64,000 bases of DNA from Vanilla planifolia (Eukaryota > Streptophyta > Magnoliopsida > Asparagales > Orchidaceae), in assembly GCA_023846275.1 (NCBI GenBank), contig CM043869.1, forward strand, positions 21,806,237 to 21,870,236, given 5' to 3'. A program made the position numbers and the translations under genes. Below are positions 1 to 10,340 of the stretch, piece by piece (the first letter of the stretch is position 1; each line of letters opens with the position of its first letter). The notes under the pieces were generated by a model. That model searched no databases, was not told where the DNA came from, and was given only the letters and a program-made list of their open reading frames with translations.

Positions 1-1100
1 TAATTTGGCAATTGCACATGAGTTTAGTAAATAGTGTAGAAGAATCTATTAGTATCTTCTTATGTTGTTTAGGTAGATTACTATATTTCTGGGAACTAAT
101 ATTCTGCTTCTCGGGTCTATTTAACTATAACACATAATTTAGATTTTTATTTTCTAATCTCTTTGCTTGGCTAGTAGTAATAATAACTACTATTAACTTT
201 CCTTTGTTAGATATTATATTAAATTTCTATCCAACCTTTGTGAATCAATGCTATTGGGCTTAACTATAGTATATATCACCTTGACTCCACAAGTATTACT
301 AGCCAAATATGATGAAGAAAAATATCGAATGAAATTGTCCCCTGGACAACTTAATTAATATATTCTTTACTGATTTTAAATTTTACATTTTATTATCTAT
401 AAACTCTTGCTTTAGAGGCTTTTTGACTCAACCTATGAGAATAGGGTTTGGAGAAGTACAACTTTCTAAGCGAAGCTTGTCGAAAGTGCTTTTAAAGATG
501 AAGTTTTTCTAACTTCTAGTGTTTGTATTAGGATTGTCCAACTCATCTACATGAATATAGGTTGAAAAGTGTTCCACTCTTTCTATTATAATTTCATTAA
601 TTATAAGTTTTGTCGACCTTACAAAAAAATTGTATTATTTTTTACTGTCAAGCATTAAGAAATATCTGAATTTTAGTGACAACGAAGTATTGTTTCCATA
701 TTTTTCTTAAACGTGTCTAAGAAAAGATTAGTGTAAAAGATACAACATTTTTCTCATATGGCACCTTGCTTTTTGTAGTGGGTACAATTTTTGTGACTCT
801 CACTTGTAAATGGTGTTGTAATTATTGTGGCTATCATCCACTTTATTGGATATTTATCTCTTCTCCATTGTGAGTTCATTATATTAATGTTAATCCTCCC
901 AGAGTGTGAAATCCTATGTCTTTGGTTCCATATTTTGTCTCTTCTTGTCAATGGCCATTATATCAATGGCCGTTATAAATCTACTTGCTTATACAAAAGA
1001 TTATATAGGGATAAAGGTTAGTTATGTAGCAATAGGATAATAAAATCCTTAGAAGTACATAGATAAAGTCTACATCTTTGCAATACATATCCTTAATACT
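1..1100. other. No gene recognised, A+T-rich
   Basis: Open frames here are below 70 codons, occur on both strands and resemble no family I know. The 5' end of LINE-A may reach into this stretch: extrapolating its alignment with LINE-B would place an ORF1 start somewhere between 500 and 1,100. I see no promoter, RNA gene or repeat that can be supported. Confidence 0.5.
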
Positions 1101-1111
1101 ATAGCTTATCT

Positions 1112-1312
1112 TTGAAGTTTAATTGTGCAATCTTGGATTATTTGCACTTGTCAATATTAAAGATAGAGCTACTTCCACTACCTTTCATATGTAAACTATG
1201 GGATAAAAGTTTTCTAAAATTAATTTCTCAATTAGACTCCATATTAGCTCTATATCTGAATGAGTTCCTAAATTTACATTCAACTGAACCAATGCATGGC
1301 TCAACATTTTAA
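1112..1312 (+). pseudogene. LINE-A ORF1 fragment (DUF4283-like)
   Basis: An open stretch of 66 codons whose centre (LPLPFICKLWDKSFLKLIS) follows the plant L1 ORF1 pattern 'W-hydrophobic-x-LP-x-x-x-W-x-x-x-x-L-x-K-I-x-S', ending PMHGSTF where a 'YARV' block is usual. ORF1 proteins bind the element RNA. The assignment rests mainly on position: it lies 4,969 bp before the clearer ORF1 of LINE-B (6,121-6,240), the same offset seen at the ORF2 start. Only a fraction of the usual ORF1 length can be read, and the sequence match alone would be weak. Confidence 0.5.
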
Positions 1313-1433
1313 ATCAAGCATATACTACTTTGTTAAATAAAGAGTAATTGTATAAGGAGAAATAGGTCTCAAGTTAATTTAATTAGGCATATAATGTTTT
1401 TGCATCCACAGTACCATCATTAATAAGGTATCT

Positions 1434-1805
1434 CTAACTTGAATTGACTTTATCAATTCTCATGAATTTAATAGGAATATTAATGATGACATCCTCAAAT
1501 GTACACCTAGGTTTCCCATGATTTAAAAACATTTTTTTGCATGGCAATTTTTCTTTCAAATTTATGGAGTATATCGATTTTTTAACATCATCCCTACTAA
1601 TAATTCTATTTATTCTATTGATGAAGTAACTTGTGTTTGCATAAGAAGATTGCTCCCTCCTAGAACTTCTCCATCTTTCATTCATCTTTCTTACCTCCTT
1701 ATATAGACACATTTGACCATTGACCCAAAGCACACAAGTTGTAGATTCTATGTCATCCAATCGCTTAATAGAATGTGAATGGATTTCACAAGCCATGAAG
1801 CACAA
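1434..1805 (-). other. Unrecognised 123-codon open frame
   Basis: A 123-residue open frame antisense to the region between the ORF1 and ORF2 remains of LINE-A. It is basic in the middle (NERWRSSRREQSSYANTSYF) with two lysine/cysteine patches and no signal peptide, membrane span or motif that I can name. The matching segment of LINE-B (about 6,403-6,774) has no corresponding frame. In such A+T-rich DNA a frame of this length can arise by chance, so I treat it as a probable antisense shadow and give no function. Confidence 0.15.
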
Positions 1806-1859
1806 CGTGCATGTAGATGAGGCACGATAAGTTGTAACAAATAAAAATTCAATTACTTA

Positions 1860-4800
1860 AAAGATTTAGTGAGGATCTCCAGGAAAAACCAAAGGCACTT
1901 AACCTTTTTTAGATGGACCAAGTTGGCTTTATAGTGGCTATCAGCCATATATCAAGATGAAAAGCTACTAAATGGAATGCAAAAAACTCATTTTCCTTAA
2001 AAAGGCCTAAAAAAGATTTTAGACAGCTCAAAATACTAACATTATAGACTATGATGAATAATATCTAACTTTGAACATTGATAATGTAGTGAATTCTACA
2101 AAAGATTCATGCCGTATGAACTTGATCAAATTTCGTAAAATTAAGTTGACTTCATTTTTGGAACCTTTTGAAGTTAACAAACTAATGGACATCATTCAAA
2201 GGAGCTAAAGTTTTTCTATTGTGAGAACATCTCTAACGAAGTATGGGAATTTTTGTTGTATGACTTACAAGGACAAATAATGAAAATGAAAAACAATGTC
2301 TCCACATGGTTATAAAGCATAATGCATAAATGAAGTGTCACCATTTGTGTTTGCCAAGGATTATTTCATTAATAGAGGAGATCTTTGGTGTGATTTAACA
2401 TTGATGATGGAGGCTAATTGTCTACCTTGGATGGTATGGAGAATTTATGTCATTAATAATATTCAAGAATTTAAATATCACTCTTTTGGATAGAACCGTA
2501 AAAATCATGATTAGCTCAAAACAATTTCAATATAGTGGTTTAACATATGAACTAGATCCTATTAGACCACTCCCTTTTTTATCCTTCCTCTAAAAAATAG
2601 ATCTATTCAAAGACATTTAAAATTCCAAAGCATATTGATTGAAAGCAAAGAATTCTATCTTGTGTTTGCTCAAAACAAGAGTCTTTTAATTGTTGATTTA
2701 GGAATGAGGGCCCTAGCTTACAAAATGAGGAGACATAAATCTGACCATGAAGAAAGCTAAATTTGGTAATATAATCTAGTTGATTGAAGAAGTAGAAGAG
2801 TCACTTTTTAAGAAAGAAAAAGACCTTAACAAGCTATAAAAGAATTATAAAGTTTTAATTGACCAAATTTAGGATTAGTTTTTCATGGGTACTAAAATAA
2901 TGGAGATTTGTTAAACACTTGATCAAAAGTACTATGTGGCTCAAGGAAGGCAATAAAAGAAAAATGTTCTTCCACATAATGGAAAAAGATAACCAAAGTA
3001 AGCTTAATATATAATGAATTAAAGATGCAAGTGGGAGTTGAGTCTCAGAGGAGGATTTAATTTCCAAATATGTTGTGGGTTGCTTCATCTCTCACTTCTC
3101 CATGGATCCTACCAAGCAAAATGGGAACAGCTTTGCTTTATTATCCTTAGACTCACTAAAATTTAATATGATGCTAATTTAGCTAATTTCTATGGGAGAA
3201 ATATAAAAATAATATATTTTGATGGATTTTTCAAGTGCTTTTAAATTGGATGGGTTTAATAATTTCTTTTACAAGCATTGTTTATCAAGAAGAAAATTAT
3301 GAAGCTATCGATCAGTCTCCACTTGGGAACTTATTACTTAGAAAAGTCATTGTTCTAATACAATCTTCCTTCCAAGAACTTATTGCACTACATCTATTAA
3401 AGACTGTAGGCTAGTTTGAACTTATAGTTTCATTGAAAAAATTTTAATTTGTTGGTTGTTAGCCTACAATCCCTCTTGTCCACACAATCATCTTAATAGA
3501 GCCATCAAATTTTACAAAGGGGAATTCACTAAAAATATCTTCATTACACACAAACTACTTTGATGTGTTAAATTGCAAGGTCAAAGTTAATAACTCTATT
3601 ATCAAAATATACTTTTGGAAAGCATTCAAATGTATATCACACAGTTTTCTTAAAAAGTACTATGCATGCTTAACTTTAATAGTTAATTTATTAATCTAAT
3701 CATATGTATCTATAATTAAAAATGACTACTAGTTATTAATTTTAGAGATAATGGCCCTCCTAATCATTGCATAGTTAAAGCGAGGTAACCATCTATCCCT
3801 ATTTCTTTTCCTTTCTGTAACTAAAGCACTAAGAAGAGATTTAAGCAATCTACATACATAAGGTGTAGTGCAGCAATATGAGACTTCGAGAGGTTATAAA
3901 CTAGGTTCCTATTTGGACCTAACAGTTGGATTTTATCCTCTTCTCAAGACACATGACATTTGAAAATTATTGTACAAAAGATTCTATTTATTTAGAGTAA
4001 ATCAATGAAACACAAGTAAGAGAAGAACATCAAGAAGCTCTTAAGATAAAAGATACTACTATCCAAGCCCTTTACATGAAAGCACCTTGCTGAAAGGTAA
4101 GAAGTTGGTTGTTCACTTACAAAACAATGTTAACAAAACATGTATGAAGATAATTGGATAGACTAAGAAATTACTCTTAATAATAGTTTTGATTATTAGC
4201 AATGCACCCTAACTTATTCCACTCTATACTCTACGGATTTTCTATCCTTCAAATAATATTACTAATATAGTAGAAAGTTTAGCGAATGAGTTCCTTTTGT
4301 GGAATAGTCATCTATCATCAAAAATATCTTTACTAATATAGAGGCTTTCATAAATTTATTACATTTTGATAATAATTAGGGGAAGTTGAATTTTTAATTT
4401 GAAGACAAATGGATTTTCTAAGCATATAGGGATTGTCAAATTCTTACTTTTATGGATTTTCCAAGGTGTACAAACTTATTGAACAATTTTTTAATGATCC
4501 ATGGCATTGAACATAACCAACATGAAATGGTTAATGAATTTCTTCTACACTAGTGGAATTGTAGTCACAAAAACACTATAGCTATTAATGTCTCGAGAGC
4601 TCTTCCATTTTTCTTATTTTATAATATCTAGAAGTTAAAAATTAAAAGCAAAAGAACAATGAAAAAAATCCTAGTGAATTCAATGATAAATGGAGTTCAA
4701 CATAATATCTATACTATTTTCAATTGTAGTCTAATCATGTAGAGAAACTCAATAAATCTTAAATTAGTAAGATATTCATTGCTTTCTCTACTTTGTAAGA

Positions 4801-5260
4801 GCAAATGCAAAATAATTAAAGTGGTTTAGTGGACTCGCACAACACTAACTTTTATCGAATTATATGCTATTTTAATGACCAGAGGGAACCAACACATTGT
4901 AGGTTGTGGTCATGTGATCGCAGACCAATTCGGTAAAGGAAGCAATGCATTCTCAATTTATGAAGGATCTAAAATAATTATAGAAGATAAGCCATGATAG
5001 CACTATTTGGTTAAAACTAAAGTGACAAGCTAGGTTTATAGAGCATTATTGTAGAATCAAATAGTAAATCAATCCTTTCAATGATTTGATAAAGAATTGG
5101 AATCTCTGTGTGTATGTTAATCCTTTTGAAAAAATGAATTAATTTCAATGTAAAGAAATTTGATTCTAACATGTATTCTGAGAAGGCTATGTAGTAGTAA
5201 ACCAATTAGCTCAATTCGCTAGCAATCATATTCATTTAGAGATTCTAGATTCATGAAAAA
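1860..5260 (+). pseudogene. LINE-A ORF2: endonuclease, RT, RNase H remains
   Basis: ORF2 of L1 LINEs nicks the target and copies the RNA there. Pieces visible across the + frames: the endonuclease block FVFAKDYFINRGDLWCDL (2,340-2,395, family pattern 'VYA...R..LW..L') followed by the PW block; the pre-RT block IKDASGS near 3,020; GFNNFFYKHC (3,247-3,283, family 'PGPDGFNGxFFxxxW'); IIKIYFWKAFKCIS (3,597-3,640, family 'IIKLDFEKAFDSV'); LFLFLSVTKALRRDL near 3,800 (family 'GDPLSPFLFILVAEAL'); and NQLAQFASNHIHLEIL (5,198-5,247), matching the 'ANQxADxLA' end of plant LINE RNase H. Many stops and shifts interrupt it. The zinc-finger (zf-RVT) part was not found. Confidence 0.68.
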
Positions 5261-5499
5261 TACTAAAAAGTTTCAAATATTTAATTAAAAATGATAAGGA
5301 GAAATGTCCATATATTTATTGGGTTATCATAAAGAAAGTCATCCAACAAATCCTTCCATAATCAAACTCATGAAATTCCTTAATATGTTCATTGTGGTGA
5401 TCTTGGAATTATTCTTATGAAAATCAATAGTAATTGGGGTTGAAAAACAAGAAGCAGCATCTTGGAACACAAATTATAAAATGTTATCATATTTTTTAA

Positions 5500-6640
5500 C
5501 TTTTTCAAAACAATTGAATTCCCATAAACTACCTGGGGCTTTGTTGCTCATGCCAAACATGTCATATTTTTGTCTAATGGAATGAACCTATTTGACATGG
5601 CTCATTTCATTGAAGGGAAACCCATTTCCATAAAATCTCTCAATTCTAATAAATGATACCTATTCTTCTTATATTAAAGTCAATGATTTTTTCTTCTCCA
5701 GAATATTAAAGATAATGATTTTTTAGGCATTATGAGTGCATTGTCGTCGGAGACTTTGTTTTATGGTGAATCTAGATAAGTTCTCCATCCCTGTCGAACA
5801 TGATAATGCCAATGTCCTTGAAAAAGAGGTCATGTTCGTTGATGACTTTGCTTCCAAAAAGGATTTTTTCTTCAAACTCAATCAAATAAGCTATGTTTTT
5901 ACTTGGATTACCTAACATGGAATTGCTAAGACTAACAACTCAAAAAAATTGGCCACTTTGGATCAGCTATGCTGGGGTAGACTTGTGCTCTTAAGATTGT
6001 CACTAGAATTGTACAACATTTAGTATTAGATGTGCAATATTAGGACAATCATAGTCTTTCAAAATGTGAAACTTAAAATGTTTTCTATTGTCTAGCTCAA
6101 TATTGAACATTTTTAATGCTCTAGTGTGGATCTTATTGGAGAACCTTCCAATCCATCTAGTCAACAAGTAGTACCTATTCCCAATCAAGTTAATAGTCAC
6201 CAATCCTTTAAAAGTAGACTTTGCATAAATCAACTTAATATAGCCCTATTGTACTCTATGCTATGTATTGGTCAATCTTGTTAAAGATCTTTATTCAAAT
6301 ATTAGAATTTGTAGAAACATTTGGAGCAATAATGGATTTTAGAAAAAAATGAAGTATTTAAAATTTTTTCAAATACAATCAATGCAATTTTAAACAAGGT
6401 TGCTTAATGGTCTTACGTAAGAAAGAAAAACATTATACACCCTTACTAGTTCAAAATGGTAAAGATGTGAAAATTTTGATTTCCTAAGTAGTAAGGAATG
6501 TGAAATGTCCAAATTTATTTGTCATATATGTGGACACCAAAAGGTTGGAAAATGAATGAAAATCAATGAGGCAAAGTATGGATATTGAAATTGATAAGGG
6601 CATGATAGGATCTTAACATGTTTGAAACTCTTTTGCCCCC
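5500..6640 (+). pseudogene. LINE-B ORF1 (DUF4283 plus possible zinc knuckle)
   Basis: The best block, ALVWILLENLPIHLVNK with YLFPIKLIV and NPLKVDFA just after it (6,116-6,230), is close to the plant L1 ORF1 pattern 'VWVRFPGLPVHLFNKxYLFxIAxLVGxPLKVDxAT'. About 300 bp further on, CEMSKFICHICGHQKVGK (6,500-6,553) has the spacing of a retroelement CCHC knuckle with its last cysteine missing. ORF1 is the RNA-binding partner of ORF2. Stops separate the blocks and no intact start is visible. Confidence 0.62.
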
Positions 6641-6779
6641 ATAATTGAAAGAAACAACTCCCCCACCGCATCATAGACCATTAAAACTTAATTTCATAAT
6701 GAATCATCTATTTGTTCATTTTTATGATCAACTACAATGAAAAATTCTAAAGTGTAAAACATTTAAATCTAAGATTAAA

Positions 6780-9600
6780 AAAAGGAAGGATGTGCAGCTT
6801 AAAAAATCAATGGAGATTCAATCTCTCAAAAGACTTAATATGGATCTCCAAGAAAAAAGCAAAGGCTTTGAAGCATTTTGGGATAGACTATAATGGCTTT
6901 ATAGTGGTTACAAGACACGAGTTGAGAAGAAAAGCAACAAAGGATTGCAAGAAAATTGATTTGCAAGAGAAAGACCAAAAGAAGCCTTTAGGAATCTCAT
7001 AATGCAAATATCACATATTGTAACTAATAACTTCTTCATTTTAAACATCAAGGGTGTAGTTAGTTCTATTGCATCTTGATTCCTTAATAATGTGGTCAAA
7101 ATGAACAAAATTAAGTTAATTACAATGTGGGAAGGCTTTCGATAGACAAGTGGACAATATTAAAGGATACAAACTTTTCACTATTTTGAGGGCAACATTA
7201 CCTATTGAATCATGATTGGTTCAACATATGAACAATATCTTATCAAACCACTCCCCATATCGATCTTCTCCATAAATAATTAAATCTAATACTAAACAAC
7301 TCAGATTACAAGGAACTTGGATTAAGGGCATTGAATTCTATCTAGTAGTTGCTTAGAATTGGAGTCTTCCAATTGCTTCGCCAGGAATGAGGGCCTTAGC
7401 TTACAAGCTAATAAGCATTAAAGATCCCTTTAAAGAATAAACTAAAACTTAACATGGTGATATATTTTATAATATTGAATTATTAGAATAACATGTCATA
7501 AAGAAGGAAAACAAAATCAATGAGTTATAGATGATTATCATGGTTGGAATTAATAGAGATTTGGATCAGCTAATCATGGTTGGTAAAATAGAGGAGATGT
7601 ATTAGAGCTAGATGACCATTACTGTGTGACTCAATGTTGGTGATTAAACCATTATTTTCTTCCACACTATTGTTAATAATATGAAAAGGGATCTTAATGC
7701 ACAAAGAATTAAAGATTCAAGTGGGAGTTGGGTCTCAAAAGAGCATTCAATTGCTAAATATGTCAAGGATTGCTTCAACTCTAACTAGTGCCTACTAAAT
7801 AGGTGCTTTTCTTTGTTATACTTAGACTTACTAAAAAGTGCAATGATGTTAATTCAGCATGCTAGCATGGAGGAAATATAATAAATTAATTTTGGATGGA
7901 TTCTTGAAGTTCTCTTGGATTGGATGGGTTTAATGGCTTCATTTACAAGCATTGTTTGACCGTACTTCAACATGAAATTTATGATGCTATCATTGTTTTT
8001 TTTTTGTTGGTAGCCCATCAATTAAAGAATTCACTAGTACTAATATAATTTTTCATCAAAAGACTTATTGCACTACAACTTTTGAAGATTTTAGAACAAT
8101 CTATTTCTATAGTTGCTTCTAAAAAATACTATCTTTTCAGTAGTTAGCTTACAATGTTCACTGTTATCTTGATGGAGCATTCAAGTTTTACTAAGGGGAA
8201 TTCATTAAAAATATCTTACTTGCATAAGAACGACTTAATGATTTAAATCACAAGTCATAAGGTAATAACTCTATTATCAAGCTAAATTTTAAGAAAGTAT
8301 TCAGTAATATATATATCTTAGGGTTTTGCTAAACACATACTATAGAAATTTAACTTCAATAGTAAATTTATTAATCTAATGATGAGTATTTATAATATAA
8401 GTTATTTATTAGTCATTATTAATTAGAAAAAAATTGATTCCTTCCAATTATCTCATTGGCTAAACCAAGTGGACCCTTTATCCCCATGTCTTTTCCACAT
8501 TGTGGTTGAAGTGCTAAGAAGAGGGCTAAGCATTTTACAGATGCAAGGAAAAGAGAATCACAAGGCCCCCAAGGAGCTTGTGAACAAAACTGCCATTTGT
8601 GCTTAGTGGATGGCTATATCCTCTTTTGAAGAAGTGACAAATATTCAATTAAAACTATCAAGTTATTTTTCTCTAAGCTCAAGAGCACATGAAGTTTGTA
8701 GATTAATGTACAAAAGGACTTGTTTATTTGATTTAAAACATCAAACAGAAGTTTGAGAATATCAACTAGGAACTCTTGGGATTCAAATGATGCAATCTTC
8801 CAATCTCTTAACTTGAAATAACATTATTTAAAGCTGAGAAATAGGTGGTTCACTTCTATTACTGGATTAATAATTTTTGCAAGAACTTTCAATTAATGGG
8901 ATTTAGTACTAGTTAGTCATGTTCTCGAATTAAGACCACTTTATACTCTAATGATACCTTATCTTCTTAACAAGATTATGAACATAGTCAAAAGTGTGAC
9001 AAATGGTTTCCTATAGGCTAATAATGATTAGGTGAGTAAGCAAAATCTGGCCAACTAGAAATAAATTAGCTTCCCTTAGGAAAATTATGGATTAGTGGTT
9101 AAGAAATTGAAATATTTTAAGGATGCATGTAATGCAAGGTTTTGCTAGAAGGTCTATACCTCAAAGAAAGAAACATAAGTGGTAATTACTTCAATAAAAA
9201 CTGTTATTGAGCATTCTCCTAACTTGGAATGATAAAATCATTCTCACTATTTTCAGACATGGAACCAAATAAAGATGGATGGAAAATATTAATTATCAAT
9301 TCAGCATGATACAAGCTTATAACTAATGCTTTTATTCGAAAGATAGAAAAAATAATGTAGAGTAGTTACCAGCCTTCCAAAAATTACTTACTAATGTGGA
9401 GGCACCTCAATAATTAATTACCACTTGCTAACTTCTTGAGGAAGTTGAAATTGAAATTTACAAACAAATACCCTTTCTGTGCATATAGGGATTTTCAAAT
9501 TCATGCTTTTATGGAGTATTCTAGTTCCATAAACTTATGAAGCCACTTTGCTCTAAAGTTTGGCAATAAATGCATCCAACATGATGCTTCTACAATATTG
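6780..9600 (+). pseudogene. LINE-B ORF2: endonuclease start and RT remains
   Basis: Reading along the + frames: ILNIKGVVSS (7,039-7,070) resembles the start of an L1 endonuclease ('FNVRGLN'). AQRIKDSSGSWVSKEHSIAK (7,697-7,760) is the pre-RT block. GLDGFNGFIYKHC (7,919-7,955) is the first RT block. IIKLNFKKVFSNI (8,273-8,312) aligns with 'IIKLDFEKAFDSV'. AKPSGPFIPMSF (8,459-8,495) sits at the 'GLRQGDPLSPYLF' position, and VDGYILF (8,605-8,625) at the catalytic 'ADDSILF' position. FFSKLKST and later KKLKYFKDACNARFC (9,105-9,150, family 'GGLGIRKL...NxA...KW') follow. The catalytic aspartates are degraded and stops are frequent. Confidence 0.7.
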
Positions 9601-9639
9601 GATTTATGGTCACATGCATGATTTTATATAGTGATTGCC

Positions 9640-10340
9640 CAGATCTAGGTCTTACATATCATGAAGTCAGTACTTTATCCAATATAGTTTTTTATGATTA
9701 TTATTTGAAAGATGGTTTTTGTTTTGTGTATCCCAACTTTACATGCCCCACACATCTCAACGATTTTCTTGTCAAACAAATACATACTGGAGGTCTCACT
9801 AGGCATTTTTGGTAGCCAAAATAATAAGATGTGTTATTGATTGATTTCATTACCCAAGGTTACCCAAAAAGCTGTATGGATGGATTCTAAATGTTGATGA
9901 TGTGTCGTAACTAAATGAGGTAATTATAGTCAAGGTGTACACACACCATTACTTATAGAACAATCACCATGGAAACATGTAAGATGGACTTAGTATTAGG
10001 CATTTCAAAATCATTAGAAATAATGATTCTATATTCATGCAGAGAAATTTTCTAAAATGACTCATTTTATACCTTACAATAAGACATCAAAAACCTCCCA
10101 TATCACCAAGTGATTTCTTGACAAAATAGTTAAACTACATCGCTTACCTAAAATAATTATTTTAGATCATGATATCAAATTTACTTGGTACTTTTGAAAA
10201 CTATTTTGATGCCTAAAGCAATCAAAACTTAAGTTTTTATGGACTTGTTATCCCAAAAATAGAGGGGCAAATAGCAGTACTAAATCAAAGTTTAGATGAT
10301 CTTTTTTGTAGCCTAGTAGTGGAACACATTGAAATCGACA
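9640..10340 (+). mobile_element. Ty3/gypsy integrase relic
   Basis: A fossil piece of a Ty3/gypsy pol. The open stretch at 9,606-9,815 ends with LVKQIHTGGLTRHFW, matching the start of the integrase zinc-binding domain ('LLVKEAHGGGLMGHFG'). About 170 bp further on the integrase core can be followed: a block reading KMTHFIPYNKTSKTSHITK (about 10,040-10,095, family 'KMAHFIPCKKTxDAxHVAxLFF') and then a 'KLHGLPKxIISDxDxKF'-like block to about 10,200. It is broken in several places. Neither LTR is visible, and it abuts the end of LINE-B. Age: old, judging by A+T drift. Confidence 0.6.

Larger units (their letters stand above)
1100..5260 (+). mobile_element. LINE-A: old L1-type LINE, decayed
   Basis: A non-LTR retrotransposon copy read on the + strand with parts in L1 order: an ORF1 (DUF4283-like) fragment, an endonuclease fragment near 2,330-2,470, reverse transcriptase pieces from about 3,240 to 3,960 and an RNase H-like end near 4,840-5,250. 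Stops and frame changes are frequent, so it is long dead. It is collinear with LINE-B downstream: matching landmarks lie 4,969 bp apart at the ORF1/ORF2 start (1,873 versus 6,842) and about 4,682 bp apart through the reverse transcriptase (2,707 versus 7,389). The step shows that LINE-B lacks about 290 bp of the endonuclease region. The C-terminal RNase H is typical of plant L1 elements. Exact ends, poly(A) tail and target-site duplication are not visible. Confidence 0.72.
5300..9610 (+). mobile_element. LINE-B: second L1 copy, head-to-tail with LINE-A
   Basis: A second L1-type LINE on the + strand, collinear with LINE-A and beginning almost where LINE-A ends. ORF1 is clearer here, the endonuclease is mostly missing (about 290 bp shorter than LINE-A), and the reverse transcriptase plus the following C-terminal block are readable through stops and shifts. 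Similarity to LINE-A ends near 9,600, where a Ty3/gypsy integrase relic starts, so the zf-RVT and RNase H end of this copy is absent. The two copies are well diverged, so this is either an old tandem duplication or two insertions of one family. No terminal repeats or target-site duplication could be seen. Confidence 0.72.
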
